Assembly: GCA_028386065.3 (NCBI GenBank)
Contig: JAKUCV010002480.1
Coordinates: 5,312-69,311 of the forward strand
Source of the DNA: Turnera subulata
Taxonomy: Eukaryota; Streptophyta; Magnoliopsida; Malpighiales; Passifloraceae
Length of the DNA: 64,000 nt
Reading direction: 5' to 3'
A program made the translations under genes and the position numbers. The notes beneath the pieces were generated by a model. The model did not search any database. It was not told the origin of the DNA and worked only from the letters and a program-made list of their open reading frames with translations. Shown piece after piece: positions 11,100 through 21,645 of the stretch; positions within the stretch are counted from its first letter, which is position 1; the number at the start of each line of letters is the position of its first letter.

Positions 11100-14000
11100 A
11101 TGGGGAAGAACAAGGTTGTTGTGCCAAAGGAGCCAAATTTCGCAAAGTTGGAATGCTTTGAAGATGGTTACTTTCGAAGATGGCAAAAGAAGATGCATTT
11201 TCTACTTGCTGCAATGGGAATTTTGTATGTTCTCAAGGAGTCCAGGCCAGAAGAAAAGGAGGACGAAACAAAGAAGGATGCTATCAAGCGGAACAAATGG
11301 GATAATGATAATTGCATTGCTTTGGGAAGCATTCTCAATGGAATGTCAGACACTATGTTCGATACATACTACAACTCTGCTTCAGCAAAGGACCTGTGGG
11401 AGTTGCTCGAACAGAGATACTTAAAGGAGGATGCTACAAGTAAGAAGTTCATTGTCTCTAATTTCAATAATTATCGCATGGTAGACAATAAATCTGTTAT
11501 GGAGCAATTTCATGAAATTGAGCATATTCTTGGTACATTCAAGCATCATAATTTGAACATGGATGAAGGCATTATTGTAGCATCTATTATAGATAAGTTG
11601 CCTCCTTCATGGAAGGAATTTAAGAAGCAGTTGAAGCACAAGAAAGAAGACATTAGTCTTCAAGCTCTTGGAAATAAACTCCGAATTGAGGAGAGCCTTC
11701 GTAAAGAAGAAGAAGATAAAGAGCAAGACTCACAAGTGTCAAAAGTGCACTTGGTGGAGGATGGACAAGGAAGCAAGTCTAAAAAACGAAAATTTAGTAG
11801 CTTTAAAGACAATAAGTCCATCAAGAAGAAGGTTGTGTGCTTCAATTGCAACAAGCCTGGACACTACAAGTCTGAATGCCGGCTTCTCAAAAGGAAGAAA
11901 ATTCAAGGCAAGAATGATGCACCATCAACTGATAAGTTTGTAGCCATGATTTCTGAAATCAATATGGTACAAGATGATGGTGCTTGGTGGATAGATTCCG
12001 GAGCAACAAAACATGTCTGCAAGGACAAAGATTTCTTCAAGACCTTTGAGCCCTTAGAAGATGGTTCAAATTTATACATGGGGAATGCTACTAAAGCAAC
12101 TATCAAAGGCAAAGGAAGTGTTGATCTCGAGTTCACCTCTGGAAAGACACTTACACTTACAGAAGTGTACTATGTGCCTGAGATAAGGAAGAATCTTGTG
12201 TCCGGAAGTATGCTAAACAAGTTTGGCTTCAAAATGGTTTTCGAGGCAGACAAATTTATTCTATCCAAGGGTGGTGTCTTTGTTGGCAAAGGCTACATGT
12301 ATGATAATATGTTCAAGTTAAATATCAATAATAAGAATAAGTATGTTGCTGCTTATACTGTTGATTCTTCTTCTTTTTCCTTATGGCATAATCGGTTAGG
12401 ACATGTGAATGTTAGGAAAATGCAAGATATGATGAAAATGGAAATAATTCCTAACACTAACAAAAGTGATCAACAATGCAAAACATGCATGCTTACTAAA
12501 ATCACAAGACATCCATTCCCAAAAGTTGAAAGAAGTACTAAGATTCTTGAATTGGTACATAGTGATGTTTGTGACATGCATAGTAATCCTACTATTGGTG
12601 GAAAGAAGTATTTTGTTACTTTTATTGATGATTACTCTAGATTTTGCTATGTTTATTTGTTGCATTCTAAAGATGAAGCAATGGATAAATTTAGAGCATT
12701 TAAACTAGAGGTTGAATTGCATTGTGAATCACATGTCAAAAGATTAAGAACTGATAGAGGTGGTGAATACTATGATCCAAGTTTCTTTAATTCAACTGGG
12801 ATAGTCCATGAAACAACAGCTCCATATACACCACAACAAAATGGTGTTGCAGAACGCAAGAACCGTGTTCTGGTAGAGATGGCAAATGCCATGCTCTCTA
12901 ATTCCGGTTTGGGATTAGGATTTTGGGGTGAGGCAATATTAACTGCCACTTACATATTGAATCGAGTTCCTAATAAAAGGAGCAAGATCACCCCATATGA
13001 GTTTTGGAACAAAAGAAAACCAAATCTTAGTCATCTAAGAGTTTGGGGATGCAGAGCAATTGTGAGAGTTCCTGAGCCTAAGAAAAGAAAATTGGGCGAA
13101 AGAGGAATTGAATGCATATTCATAGGATATGCACATCATAGTAAGGCTTATAGGTTCATGGTTATAGAACCTAATGATGCAATAACAATTAATACTGTTA
13201 TTGAATCAAGGGATGCCTTATTTGATGAGACAAGATTCAATTCCATTCAAAAATCTATAGCATCTCCACTTGACATTCCAAACTCAAATACAAAGGAAGA
13301 CTTAAGTGATGCACTTGAGCAAAGAAGGAGCAAAAGAGTTAAAAGAACTACACAGTCATCGGACTTTTATTACCTAGTTGAAGGTATAAAAGAAGGTACT
13401 GAAAATCATGTACCATTTTGTTACAATATAGAAGAAGATCCTAAGACTTATAGTGAAGCTATGAAGTCACAGGATGCAGCCTTCTGGAAAGAAGCAATCC
13501 AAGATGAAATGGATTCTATAATGGGTAACAAAACTTGGAAATTAGTAGACCTACCACCAGGCTCCAAACCGATTGGATGCAAATGGATTTTCAAAAGGAA
13601 AATGAAGGTTGATGGAACTATTGATAAGTTCAAGGCCAGGTTGGTGGCGAAAGGATTTACTCAGAAAGAAGGAGTAGATTATTTTGATACCTATTCGCCA
13701 GTAGCAAGAATTGCTACAATAAGATTATTGATTGCACTTGCATCAATACATAACCTGGTTATTCACCAGATGGATGTTAAAACAGCATTCTTGAATGGTG
13801 AATTGGATGAGGAAGTTTACATGGAACAACCAGAAGGTTTTGTCCTACAAGGACAAGAACATAAGGTTTGTAAACTTGAGAAGTCCTTGTATGGACTTAA
13901 ACAAGCACCTAAGCAATGGCATCAAAAGTTTGATGAGGTTGTGCTTGCAGATGGTTACAAGATTAACACATCTGATAAATGCGTATATAGCAAATTCAAA

Positions 14001-14990
14001 GATGGAAAAGGTGTGATTATTTGCTTATACGTAGATGACATGCTTATATTTGGCACGGACATGGATCAAGTTGAGAATACCAAGAAGTACTTGTCAGAAA
14101 ATTTTGATATGAAAGATATGGGAGAAGCAAATGTAATTCTTGGTATAAAGATTATAAGGAGTAGTAATGGGATTACATTGTCGCAATCCCATTACATTGA
14201 GAAAATACTCAACAAGTTTGAGAAACTGGAGAGTTCTCCGTTATCTACTCCATTTGATCCAAACTTGAAGTTGGCTAAAAATCAAGGAAGTCCGGTAGCA
14301 CAACTGGAATATTCAAAGGTTATAGGCTGCTTGATGTATGCAATGACTTGTACAAGGCCAGACATTGCATTTGCCGTTGGAAAGCTAAGCAGATTTACTA
14401 GCAATCCGGGTAAGCAACATTGGCAGGCAGTTCATAGAGTTTTAAGGTACTTAAAACGAACTATGAACTATGGTATATGCTATACCGGATATCCTTCGGT
14501 GTTAGAAGGATTTTCAGATGCTAGTTGGATTTCTAATAAAGATGATTATTCATCTGTAACTGGATGGATCTTCATGCTTGGTGGGGGTGCAATATCTTGG
14601 AGCTCTAAAAAGCAAACTCTTTGCACAGACTCCACTATGGCATCTGAATTTGTGGCCTTAACATCTGCTAGCAAAGAAGCGGAATGGTTAAAAGATTTAC
14701 TTTATGAGATTCCGCTGTGGCCCAAACCAATTTCTCCCATATCAATACATTGTGACAGTCAGGCCACATTGTCTAAAGCATATAGCCAAGTTTACAATGG
14801 AAAATCTAGACATATCGGATTAAGACATAGCTATGTACAAGAATTGATAAGAAATTCGGTGATCACCATTGATTTTGTGAGGTCACAACAAAACTTGGCA
14901 GATGCTTTTACAAAAGGACTTACCAGAGATAAGGTAAGTAAGACCTCTAATGGGATGGGTCTCAAGCCAATTTCTATAGGTCACCAATAG
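11100..14990 (+). CDS. Copia B gag-pol polyprotein (intact, 1296 aa)
   Basis: One frame encodes all retrotransposon functions. They are gag (UBN2-type, residues about 1-240), the zinc knuckle CFNCNKPGHYKSEC (from about 247), the aspartic protease WWIDSGATKH (about 297) and the pre-integrase HHCC segment (WHNRLGHVN through CKTC). The integrase core follows, with HSDVCD, LRTDRGGEY and PQQNGVAERKN carrying the D-D-E residues. Reverse transcriptase has LYVDDMLIFG near 977 and RNase H has GFSDASW and DSQATLSKA. The frame is open back into the LTR, but the first ATG after the LTR is at 11100, only 23 bases past it. That start gives MGKNKVV, which fits a gag N terminus. There is no internal stop or frameshift. 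All catalytic motifs inspected are present, so it may encode active enzymes. Confidence 0.95.
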   Translation: MGKNKVVVPKEPNFAKLECFEDGYFRRWQKKMHFLLAAMGILYVLKESRPEEKEDETKKDAIKRNKWDNDNCIALGSILNGMSDTMFDTYYNSASAKDLWELLEQRYLKEDATSKKFIVSNFNNYRMVDNKSVMEQFHEIEHILGTFKHHNLNMDEGIIVASIIDKLPPSWKEFKKQLKHKKEDISLQALGNKLRIEESLRKEEEDKEQDSQVSKVHLVEDGQGSKSKKRKFSSFKDNKSIKKKVVCFNCNKPGHYKSECRLLKRKKIQGKNDAPSTDKFVAMISEINMVQDDGAWWIDSGATKHVCKDKDFFKTFEPLEDGSNLYMGNATKATIKGKGSVDLEFTSGKTLTLTEVYYVPEIRKNLVSGSMLNKFGFKMVFEADKFILSKGGVFVGKGYMYDNMFKLNINNKNKYVAAYTVDSSSFSLWHNRLGHVNVRKMQDMMKMEIIPNTNKSDQQCKTCMLTKITRHPFPKVERSTKILELVHSDVCDMHSNPTIGGKKYFVTFIDDYSRFCYVYLLHSKDEAMDKFRAFKLEVELHCESHVKRLRTDRGGEYYDPSFFNSTGIVHETTAPYTPQQNGVAERKNRVLVEMANAMLSNSGLGLGFWGEAILTATYILNRVPNKRSKITPYEFWNKRKPNLSHLRVWGCRAIVRVPEPKKRKLGERGIECIFIGYAHHSKAYRFMVIEPNDAITINTVIESRDALFDETRFNSIQKSIASPLDIPNSNTKEDLSDALEQRRSKRVKRTTQSSDFYYLVEGIKEGTENHVPFCYNIEEDPKTYSEAMKSQDAAFWKEAIQDEMDSIMGNKTWKLVDLPPGSKPIGCKWIFKRKMKVDGTIDKFKARLVAKGFTQKEGVDYFDTYSPVARIATIRLLIALASIHNLVIHQMDVKTAFLNGELDEEVYMEQPEGFVLQGQEHKVCKLEKSLYGLKQAPKQWHQKFDEVVLADGYKINTSDKCVYSKFKDGKGVIICLYVDDMLIFGTDMDQVENTKKYLSENFDMKDMGEANVILGIKIIRSSNGITLSQSHYIEKILNKFEKLESSPLSTPFDPNLKLAKNQGSPVAQLEYSKVIGCLMYAMTCTRPDIAFAVGKLSRFTSNPGKQHWQAVHRVLRYLKRTMNYGICYTGYPSVLEGFSDASWISNKDDYSSVTGWIFMLGGGAISWSSKKQTLCTDSTMASEFVALTSASKEAEWLKDLLYEIPLWPKPISPISIHCDSQATLSKAYSQVYNGKSRHIGLRHSYVQELIRNSVITIDFVRSQQNLADAFTKGLTRDKVSKTSNGMGLKPISIGHQ

Positions 14991-15533
14991 TGGAACCTCG
15001 ACTCAACGTTTGATAAAACATCAAATCTTGAGTTCAATGAGTCAAAGTACACTATTAGGATGACTGGCAAGCACTCACTTTAAATTCCATCCCAAGATAA
15101 GAGTGCTTGGTACCCGTTAGGACAAGAGAAAGGGTGAGCTTATGCTCTTAATAGATCTCTATGGCATGTATTTGCGAAAGTGTTTATAACGGGAACACTA
15201 AGGATATAGAGACTACCTATGTGAGTGGAAGTATGGCCGCCTCTAGGAGTTTTGTGGCTTGAACTCTAACAGCACTCATGAACAGATACAAGACACAAGG
15301 CCTTTAACGTGTCGGCTATAAAGATCACATTTCTGGATGAGAAATCTTGTGTGTGGATATGTGGTCCAACCAGTCAATATGGAAGATGTTAGTTCAAAGC
15401 ATAGTCTACTGACAATTCCGATTGGCGATACACGATTCACTAAGTGAAAATTCAAGTCTCACCGACATTTTCATTTATGCATAAGATTTCCAGAACTATC
15501 GAATTGCAAGGTATTATAAAAATGGTGGGGGAA
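14991..15533 (+). other. Copia B 3' noncoding region with polypurine tract
   Basis: About 540 bp lie between the polyprotein stop and the 3' LTR and show no frame of note. It ends in GGTGGGGGAA, the presumed plus-strand primer. The length is unusual next to the compact 23-base leader. Confidence 0.8.
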
Positions 15534-16229
15534 TGTTGGAGGATTTTTATAATATAAAGAGGAATTATATTTGTACCTTTTGGTGTAAAAGGTATCTACT
15601 GGAAATGAGTTTAAAAATGAATAGTTACATCCTTTTGTATTGTGTCTTTTGGAAAAGATACAAATTTAAGTTTGAATTTAATGGCTGTAACTTTTGGATT
15701 AAATGTGTCTTTTAGAAAAGATACATGAAGGCTTATAAATAGGCCACTCATTCTCATTTCCAGACATCAGAAAGTATCCAAACGTACAAAACAAATTGTG
15801 TTTTAGTTTCCCTCTTTTCTCTCCAACTGGTTCACTTACTTTTTCTACTTACCAAAAGTAAAACAAATTGTGTTTTACTTTTTCACTCACTAAATAAAAT
15901 ACTTTGCCTTTTATATGGTATACCACTGCAGGGTTATCATATAAAATAGATATTCTACTTATATTCGGAAAGTGATCAAGGGTTGTGGTGTTTATGCAAG
16001 ACATCTTCAACCAGGGGCTTCATTGTATCTCCAAGACAAATTTGCAAAACACCGTTGCATACCGACTTTAGAGTAAGTGGTGGTGGCAAATATTGTCTTA
16101 AGGAAAGTGACATTAGCAGCACGCCTTGAAGCATCTGCAGTTATTATATTCACAGCCTTGTCTACTCCACATCACCACACAGTGCAAGAAGCAGTGTACC
16201 AGTGCAGAAAGAAGCTTTTTGTTCCTACA
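15534..16229 (+). repeat. 3' LTR of Copia B
   Basis: 696 bp, same length as the 5' copy with nine substitutions seen and no indel. It starts at TGTTGGAGG after the polypurine tract and ends CCTACA before poly-T. Confidence 0.93.
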
Positions 16230-16688
16230 TTTTTTCCTTTTTAAACAATTTTAAACAATTTTAGGCCATTTTAAACTCTTTCTCTTTTATTTTCGTAACA
16301 AGTCCATTTAAAACTCTTTCTCTTTTAATGTTTTTTCGTCTAAAGAAATTAGTATTTCTTGTTTGTCCATAGAAAATAATGAACAATGGACGGGTACTTT
16401 TAGCTGGATTGTGAACCATTTATTTTTTTCCTTTATTATTTTTTTTGGAAATAATAAATTCAAAAAAAGAAAATAGAAAGAGGGAAAAATATCAATAAAC
16501 AATTTTGAACTTGTCAGCCCTTCAGGACACATGTCACTTTTCTATTACCATGAGTTTACCATACCAGGTAAATTGGACAACATTATATGGTTTTTATCAA
16601 GTTAGGGGAGAGAATTTTTCAAATTAAAAAGGAAGGGATATAAACATTGAAATTGACAAAGCAAAGGGATATAATATGTCATTTAACC

Positions 16689-17230
16689 TAAAATAAATGC
16701 TTACTACTAGGATTTAATGCGTTTCTTACAATTTCTCCTAACTAAGTGTCTGAAATAAATGCTTACCACTTTTTTTCATTAAAAAAAAAGTGCCTGAAAT
16801 TAAGGCAAGGAGGCAAAAGAAAAAACAAGAAAAGGAAAAAATCTTTTAAGGCATGGTGATATTAGGAGGGGAAAACGCGGAACGAAAACAGAACAAGGGG
16901 CAATCTTGGTATACTAACTGTGTGTTTATTTTATGAACATATGGAATAAATTTTTTTTCCTATATTCTCTTTTTCCTCTTTTGTTAAGTTTGGAAAGGAA
17001 GGAGAAGACGTCTTGGGGAGGAAGAATTTCCATCAACCCAGCTATTACTATATAAATACCATACCTTACATATCTTCTCCACGCAAACTCAAACCCACAG
17101 CAATCTAAGGCGCATTCGCATATATATACAATATATCGTGTGTGAAGGGTTTTGTTTAATTTATATATTACTACTGTTGTGCGTTTGGGTTGTTGTTGTG
17201 GTATTTTGATTGAATTATTCACCCAATACG
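16689..17230 (+). promoter_or_regulatory. GAD promoter and 5' leader
   Basis: The region is AT-rich with a TATA box, TATAAATA, at 17051-17058. Transcription would start around 17080-17095, giving a leader of about 140 bases before the ATG at 17231. No upstream coding sequence is supported. The end of the terminal-inverted-repeat element (16688) lies about 360 bp upstream of the TATA box. Confidence 0.65.
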
Positions 17231-19415
17231 ATGGTTCTCTCAAGAATTGCTTCTCAGTCCGACGTCTCGGTGCACTCTACCTTTGCCTCTCGCTATGTCC
17301 GGGAGCCACTTCCTAGGTACTTATTAATTTATCACTGCAGTATAGTCATCACTGTTTAAATAAAATTTGTTATATCTTATGTTGAATTATGATGTTTATT
17401 ATTATTTTTTTTACACTAACGAATAGTGATGTTTATGCAAATATATATGCAGATACAAGATGCCAGAGAATTCGATACCAAAGGAGGCAGCTTTTCAGAT
17501 CATCAACGATGAGCTAATGCTTGATGGGAAGCCCAGGCTGAACTTGGCATCCTTTGTCACCACTTGGATGGAACCAGAGTGCGACAAGCTTATCATGGAT
17601 TCCATGAACAAAAACTACGTCGATATGGACGAGTATCCCGTTACCACTGAGCTTCAGGTTAGTTTCTCTCCCCCCACCCACCCACAGTAATATATATATA
17701 ATCTTATAATTAGGTATACTCTTTTTGTACGAAAAGAATATTATATAACATACTTTGTAGAATTTGAATTTTTTTTTTATATATAATACGTGCTGCACTT
17801 AATTAAATGGTTTGACATGTGTGTGTGGGATGGGCCGGGCAGAATCGGTGTGTGAACATGATAGCACATCTATTCAACGCACCGCTTGGAGAAGCTGAGG
17901 CCGCAGTTGGTGTGGGAACCGTGGGATCATCCGAGGCAATAATGCTCGCTGGGCTTGCTTTTAAGAGAAAGTGGCAAAACAAGCGCAAGGCCCAAGGATT
18001 ACCTTATAACAACCCCAATATTGTCACTGGTGCCAATGTTCAGGTATATCTGCATGTCAATACCTACCTAATTAATTGATGCCTCCGTTTTCCAATAATT
18101 GCATGCATGATCAATTTAAAGGATTATATATATTAATTATGGGATTGTCTTGGTTTTTTTTTTCTTTTGATAAAAATTATGGTCTTGGTTCCCTCACTTA
18201 CTCGAGTGTCTTATATAAAATAAATAGGTGTGCTGGGAGAAGTTTGCGAGGTACTTCGAGGTAGAACTGAAGGAAGTAAAGCTAAGGGAGGACTACTATG
18301 TCATGGACCCCGAAAAAGCGGTGGAGATGGTGGATGAAAACACCATCTGTGTTGCTGCCATTCTGGGTTCTACCCTTAATGGAGAATTCGAAGATGTGAA
18401 GCTCTTGAATGATCTTTTGCTGGAGAAGAACAAAGCCACCGGGTACCGTACCAGTATATGCATCTTATGGGATGAATTATATATTAAGAGAACATGCAAT
18501 AATTAAAAGATTATTAATAATTAATGTGGGCATGCGCAGGTGGGATACACCAATTCATGTGGATGCAGCGAGTGGAGGGTTCATTGCGCCGTTTTTGTGG
18601 CCGGAGCTGGAATGGGACTTCAGGCTTCCACTGGTGAAGAGCATTAACGTGAGCGGGCACAAGTATGGGCTTGTCTACGCCGGTGTTGGTTGGAATATCT
18701 GGAGGAGCAAAGAAGACTTGCCTGAAGAGCTCATCTTTCACATCAACTATCTTGGAGCTGATCAGCCAACTTTCACACTTAATTTCTCCAAAGGTATTTA
18801 TAATTATAAATACTATATATCACTGATTGAGTGATTTGATTATATTATATGATTATTAATATATGCATGCATGCAATTAAAATTCATGCAGGTTCAAGTC
18901 AAATAATAGCACAGTACTATCAACTAATAAGGCTAGGGTACGAGGGATACAGGAACGTGATGGATAACTGTCACCAGAACGCGATGGTGCTGAGGAAAGG
19001 GCTGGAGGAGACGGGGAGGTTCAAGATTGTGTCGAAGGAGGTTGGGGTGCCCCTGGTGGCCTTCTCCCTCAAGGACAACTCCTCCGGCCACGACGAGTTT
19101 GAGATCGCCGAGATGCTCCGCCGCTTTGGCTGGATAGTCCCGGCCTACACCATGCCCGCCGACGCCGCCCATGTCACCGTCCTCCGCGTTGTCATCCGGG
19201 AAGACTTCTCCCGCGCCCTCGCCGAGCGCCTCGTCCTCGACATCATCAAGGTCCTCCACGACCTCGACGCCCTCCCTCCGTCCCATCATAAACACCAAGA
19301 AACCCCCTCCCCCAAGAAGTCCGACCTCGAAATCCAGAGAGAAACCGTCGCCTGCTGGAAAAAATTCGTCCTCTCCAACAAATCCGTCGCAGCCAACAAA
19401 AATAAAATCTGTTAA
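17231..19415 (+). CDS. GAD: Glutamate decarboxylase, six exons, 494 aa
   Basis: This enzyme converts L-glutamate to GABA and CO2 in the cytosol, using pyridoxal phosphate. Exons are 17231-17316, 17453-17657, 17843-18043, 18228-18442, 18540-18793 and 18892-19415; all introns are GT-AG and the phases join without a break. The protein has the plant start [11 protein letters not shown], the cofactor region [19 protein letters not shown], and the Schiff-base lysine in [11 protein letters not shown] (Lys277). The tail (about residues 465-494) contains Trp476 in [12 protein letters not shown] followed by lysines. This is typical of the calmodulin-binding autoinhibitory domain of plant GADs, so Ca2+/calmodulin activation is expected. 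Length fits the family (about 500 aa). The last exon has a GC-rich stretch (about 19070-19270) unlike its AT-rich surroundings. It is the only complete non-SAUR host gene in the window. Confidence 0.97.
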
Positions 19416-20259
19416 TTTTCATTTGCTTAATGACTAATTAATTGCCTGCTAGCGAGCTAGCTCTCAGGTTTATTAATTTGGGATTCTTCTTAATTTCTTT
19501 CCCAACTTTCCCCTTGAGATATTGGAGGGTTTAATTTTAACCCTTATTTACTAAACTATTTTGTTTTTATCATTGATGTTATTTACTTGGAACCTGAATT
19601 AGTCCGGGAATTAGGTCTTCCATCTCTTGTTTTATTGATGTAGTAGTTTTGCTGCTCGCTACCAAAATATTGATCTATCGGCCCAAATATCTGCCCTACA
19701 CTGTAGCTCTTAGCGAATTAGTGGCATGGTTCAAAAGTTTAATGCTGTCTTTGACCTGCTAATTAAATCTGAAATTTTATTCATCCTCAAGAATTGTTAA
19801 AACTTTTTTTGAGATTGTCAAAATAAAAAAATACTATGCATCTTAAACTCTACTGTGCCAAATTATTGCTTAATTATGGCGACATTTGTGCTTCTTATGG
19901 ATGATTTTGAAGTTTGAAGCATGAGTAAAGTTGATTACAAAGCGACCTATTACATGCACCAATTGGATTAAGCATAAAAGTCTGGAAAATGCAGCAAATG
20001 CCAAATACCAACTAGTTACCGGTGTATGTAGGACTGAAAATCTAACGACGTCCATTAAGAATGAGTTTTATCTGTTGAGGCGGGGACCAAGATAAAAGCA
20101 ATCTAATCTGACCGTTTCTGACATTGAAAACAAGGGAAGAAGAATAAAATATGCCTGCCAAAATTTTCATCCGTAGAAATATCATTTCAGTGTAAGATAT
20201 TTACATTAATCTGGTAATCTCTAATATGCAACATTCTTTTCACTATTTTTTTTTGTCCC
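19416..20259. other. GAD 3' flank and SAUR 3' spacer
   Basis: The first 300-400 bp would hold the GAD 3' UTR; no clear polyadenylation signal was fixed. From about 19850 the sequence matches the region downstream of the SAUR at 39513 (shared GCCAAATTATTGCTTAA and AAGTTTGAA blocks). The SAUR duplication unit thus begins just after GAD. No gene is seen. Confidence 0.65.
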
Positions 20260-20536
20260 TTATGATCTACTCAACTCAGACATGACATCAAAGAAAATGT
20301 CTTCTCTGCATGGAATCGTCAGACCGCCCATTGGATGATCAAAACCGAACTCTTCTTCAGCTTTACTGAGCAAATGTTGAAACGAAGGCTGATTAATTCA
20401 AGCATGAGATTGGAACCAGATATCGCTTTCTCTCAGTTTCCCCAACATAAACTACTAGGAAACCTTTAGGTACAGATTTGCTGGTAGCTGAACTAGATCT
20501 TTGCTTGGCATGAACACCGGGCAAACGTATAGCCAT
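20260..20536 (-). pseudogene. Chimeric SAUR pseudogene (subtype 2 N-terminal half, subtype 3 C-terminal half)
   Basis: The minus-strand frame starts at 20534-20536 with [12 protein letters not shown], then [24 protein letters not shown], which is subtype 2. A 4-bp insertion in the SYLNQ codons produces LN followed by a stop. The 3' half beyond it encodes the subtype 3 ending [14 protein letters not shown]. The 3' flank also matches subtype 3 spacers while the 5' flank matches subtype 2 promoters. This points to unequal crossing-over or gene conversion. The insertion makes it non-functional. Confidence 0.88.
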
Positions 20537-21640
20537 AGAGTCTTAATTTGTTGGCGAATCTCTGTGGAAGGGTGTACAGAGAAAAAAAAAAAAACTTAGC
20601 AGCAGGCTTGTTTCTCAAATGAAAGCTAGTAGAGCGAAGAATTGATGAGTTTGTGAGCCAAGAACGAGGATATAAACAGGTGAAAGTATATTGTGAAAAT
20701 GTTTTAATTAGAATCAAAAGCTGGAGGCAAGTGTTGCTGCTGGGGTATGCAGAAAAAGAAAACATAGCCGATGAGGTCCATCACATGCTCTTGCCTTCCA
20801 CCTACTCCTCACAGAATGCTTATCCACGCCTATATGTTGGAAAACAACCTGCCCCCACAAATGCAAATGGTAGCCTATGGAAGACCAGAAATAGGTTGCA
20901 GGAAGACTGTTGGATATCAGCGTTATCATGCATCAGGATCACATGGAACTGTCGACCAACGTAACTGAGACTTTTGTATTTTATCAAGATTTTTCTCTTT
21001 GCGAATACATTACTCAAAAATATTGTGTACAAATTGGAATTTACTGGTTCTTTGTTTGAAAATGGTCTATGATTTAATTGCTGTTGGAATGTGTAGTATT
21101 TCAATCTTCCCTAGTCATTGGTTGATTGTATTTTCTGACTTTCCAACATCATTTCAGGTCAAACCTGGCATACTTAGGAAAATACATTTCTTCCGTTATA
21201 TGCATTTCCTTTCCGACTTTTGTATTTGTCAACTCTCTGGTCAAGCCTGACATAAGGCAATAGGGCTAGTAACAATATTGCAAAAATATAATTTTGAGAT
21301 GACGGATCTGCATCAGGCCAACTTATACTAAACTGTAGTCAGCCTGATTGTTCGGGGAACATGGAAAGTGCAGGTTCTTACATGTAACATCTTTAGATTT
21401 GTTATTGTATAAATTTCGTTTTTACAAATTAGTATCTGCTAAAAACACCAAGCTAACAGAAAAGGGAAGATCTATAATGAAGACAGACATGCCACATGAC
21501 CTTGCTTCCCGGCCTCAGAAGTTGCTGTTGGTAATATATCGAGATCAGCTATCCTCAGATTGATCTACAATTTTACTGCTCCTCGCACTGAAATGCATGT
21601 TTGGATCACTATCAATCTAACAGTTGGAATATTGTATGGA
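20537..21640 (-). promoter_or_regulatory. Subtype 2 SAUR promoter and spacer
   Basis: A TATA box (minus strand, TATAAACAGG on the plus strand at 20671) lies about 135 bp upstream of the ATG. The conserved ATCACATG...CTTCC module is at 20780-20799. The sequence parallels 41667-42090 and 61640-61900. The rest, to the Copia C target site, is AT-rich with no supported gene. Confidence 0.7.
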
Positions 21641-21645
21641 GCACT

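Larger units (their letters stand above)
10381..16229 (+). mobile_element. Copia element B, full length and apparently intact
   Basis: It has two 696-bp LTRs (TGTTGG...CCTACA), a single uninterrupted polyprotein and a GGTGGGGGAA polypurine tract at 15524-15533. A poly-T target site (TTTTT on both sides) flanks it. By eye the LTRs differ at nine positions (about 1.3%), so the insertion is recent. It sits inside the terminal-inverted-repeat element at 9618-16688. No primer-binding site matching TGGTATCAGAGC follows the 5' LTR. Confidence 0.93.
9618..16688. mobile_element. DNA element with long terminal inverted repeats, split by Copia B
   Basis: The left end (GATTAAATGATAAATTATGTCCC, from 9618) matches the reverse complement of the right end (about 16500-16688). 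The match runs for roughly 130-190 bp, including TTAATTTGAAAA, AAAAACCA and TTGTCCAATTTAC blocks. Without Copia B the element is about 1.2 kb and AT-rich, with no transposase frame. Long inverted repeats suggest a Mutator-like non-autonomous element. The target duplication is not clear, so the superfamily is an inference. Confidence 0.6.

Noticed and set aside
18933..19298. Minus-strand frame of 121 codons opposite GAD exon 6
   Set aside because: It is a shadow of the GC-rich GAD exon and has no family match.
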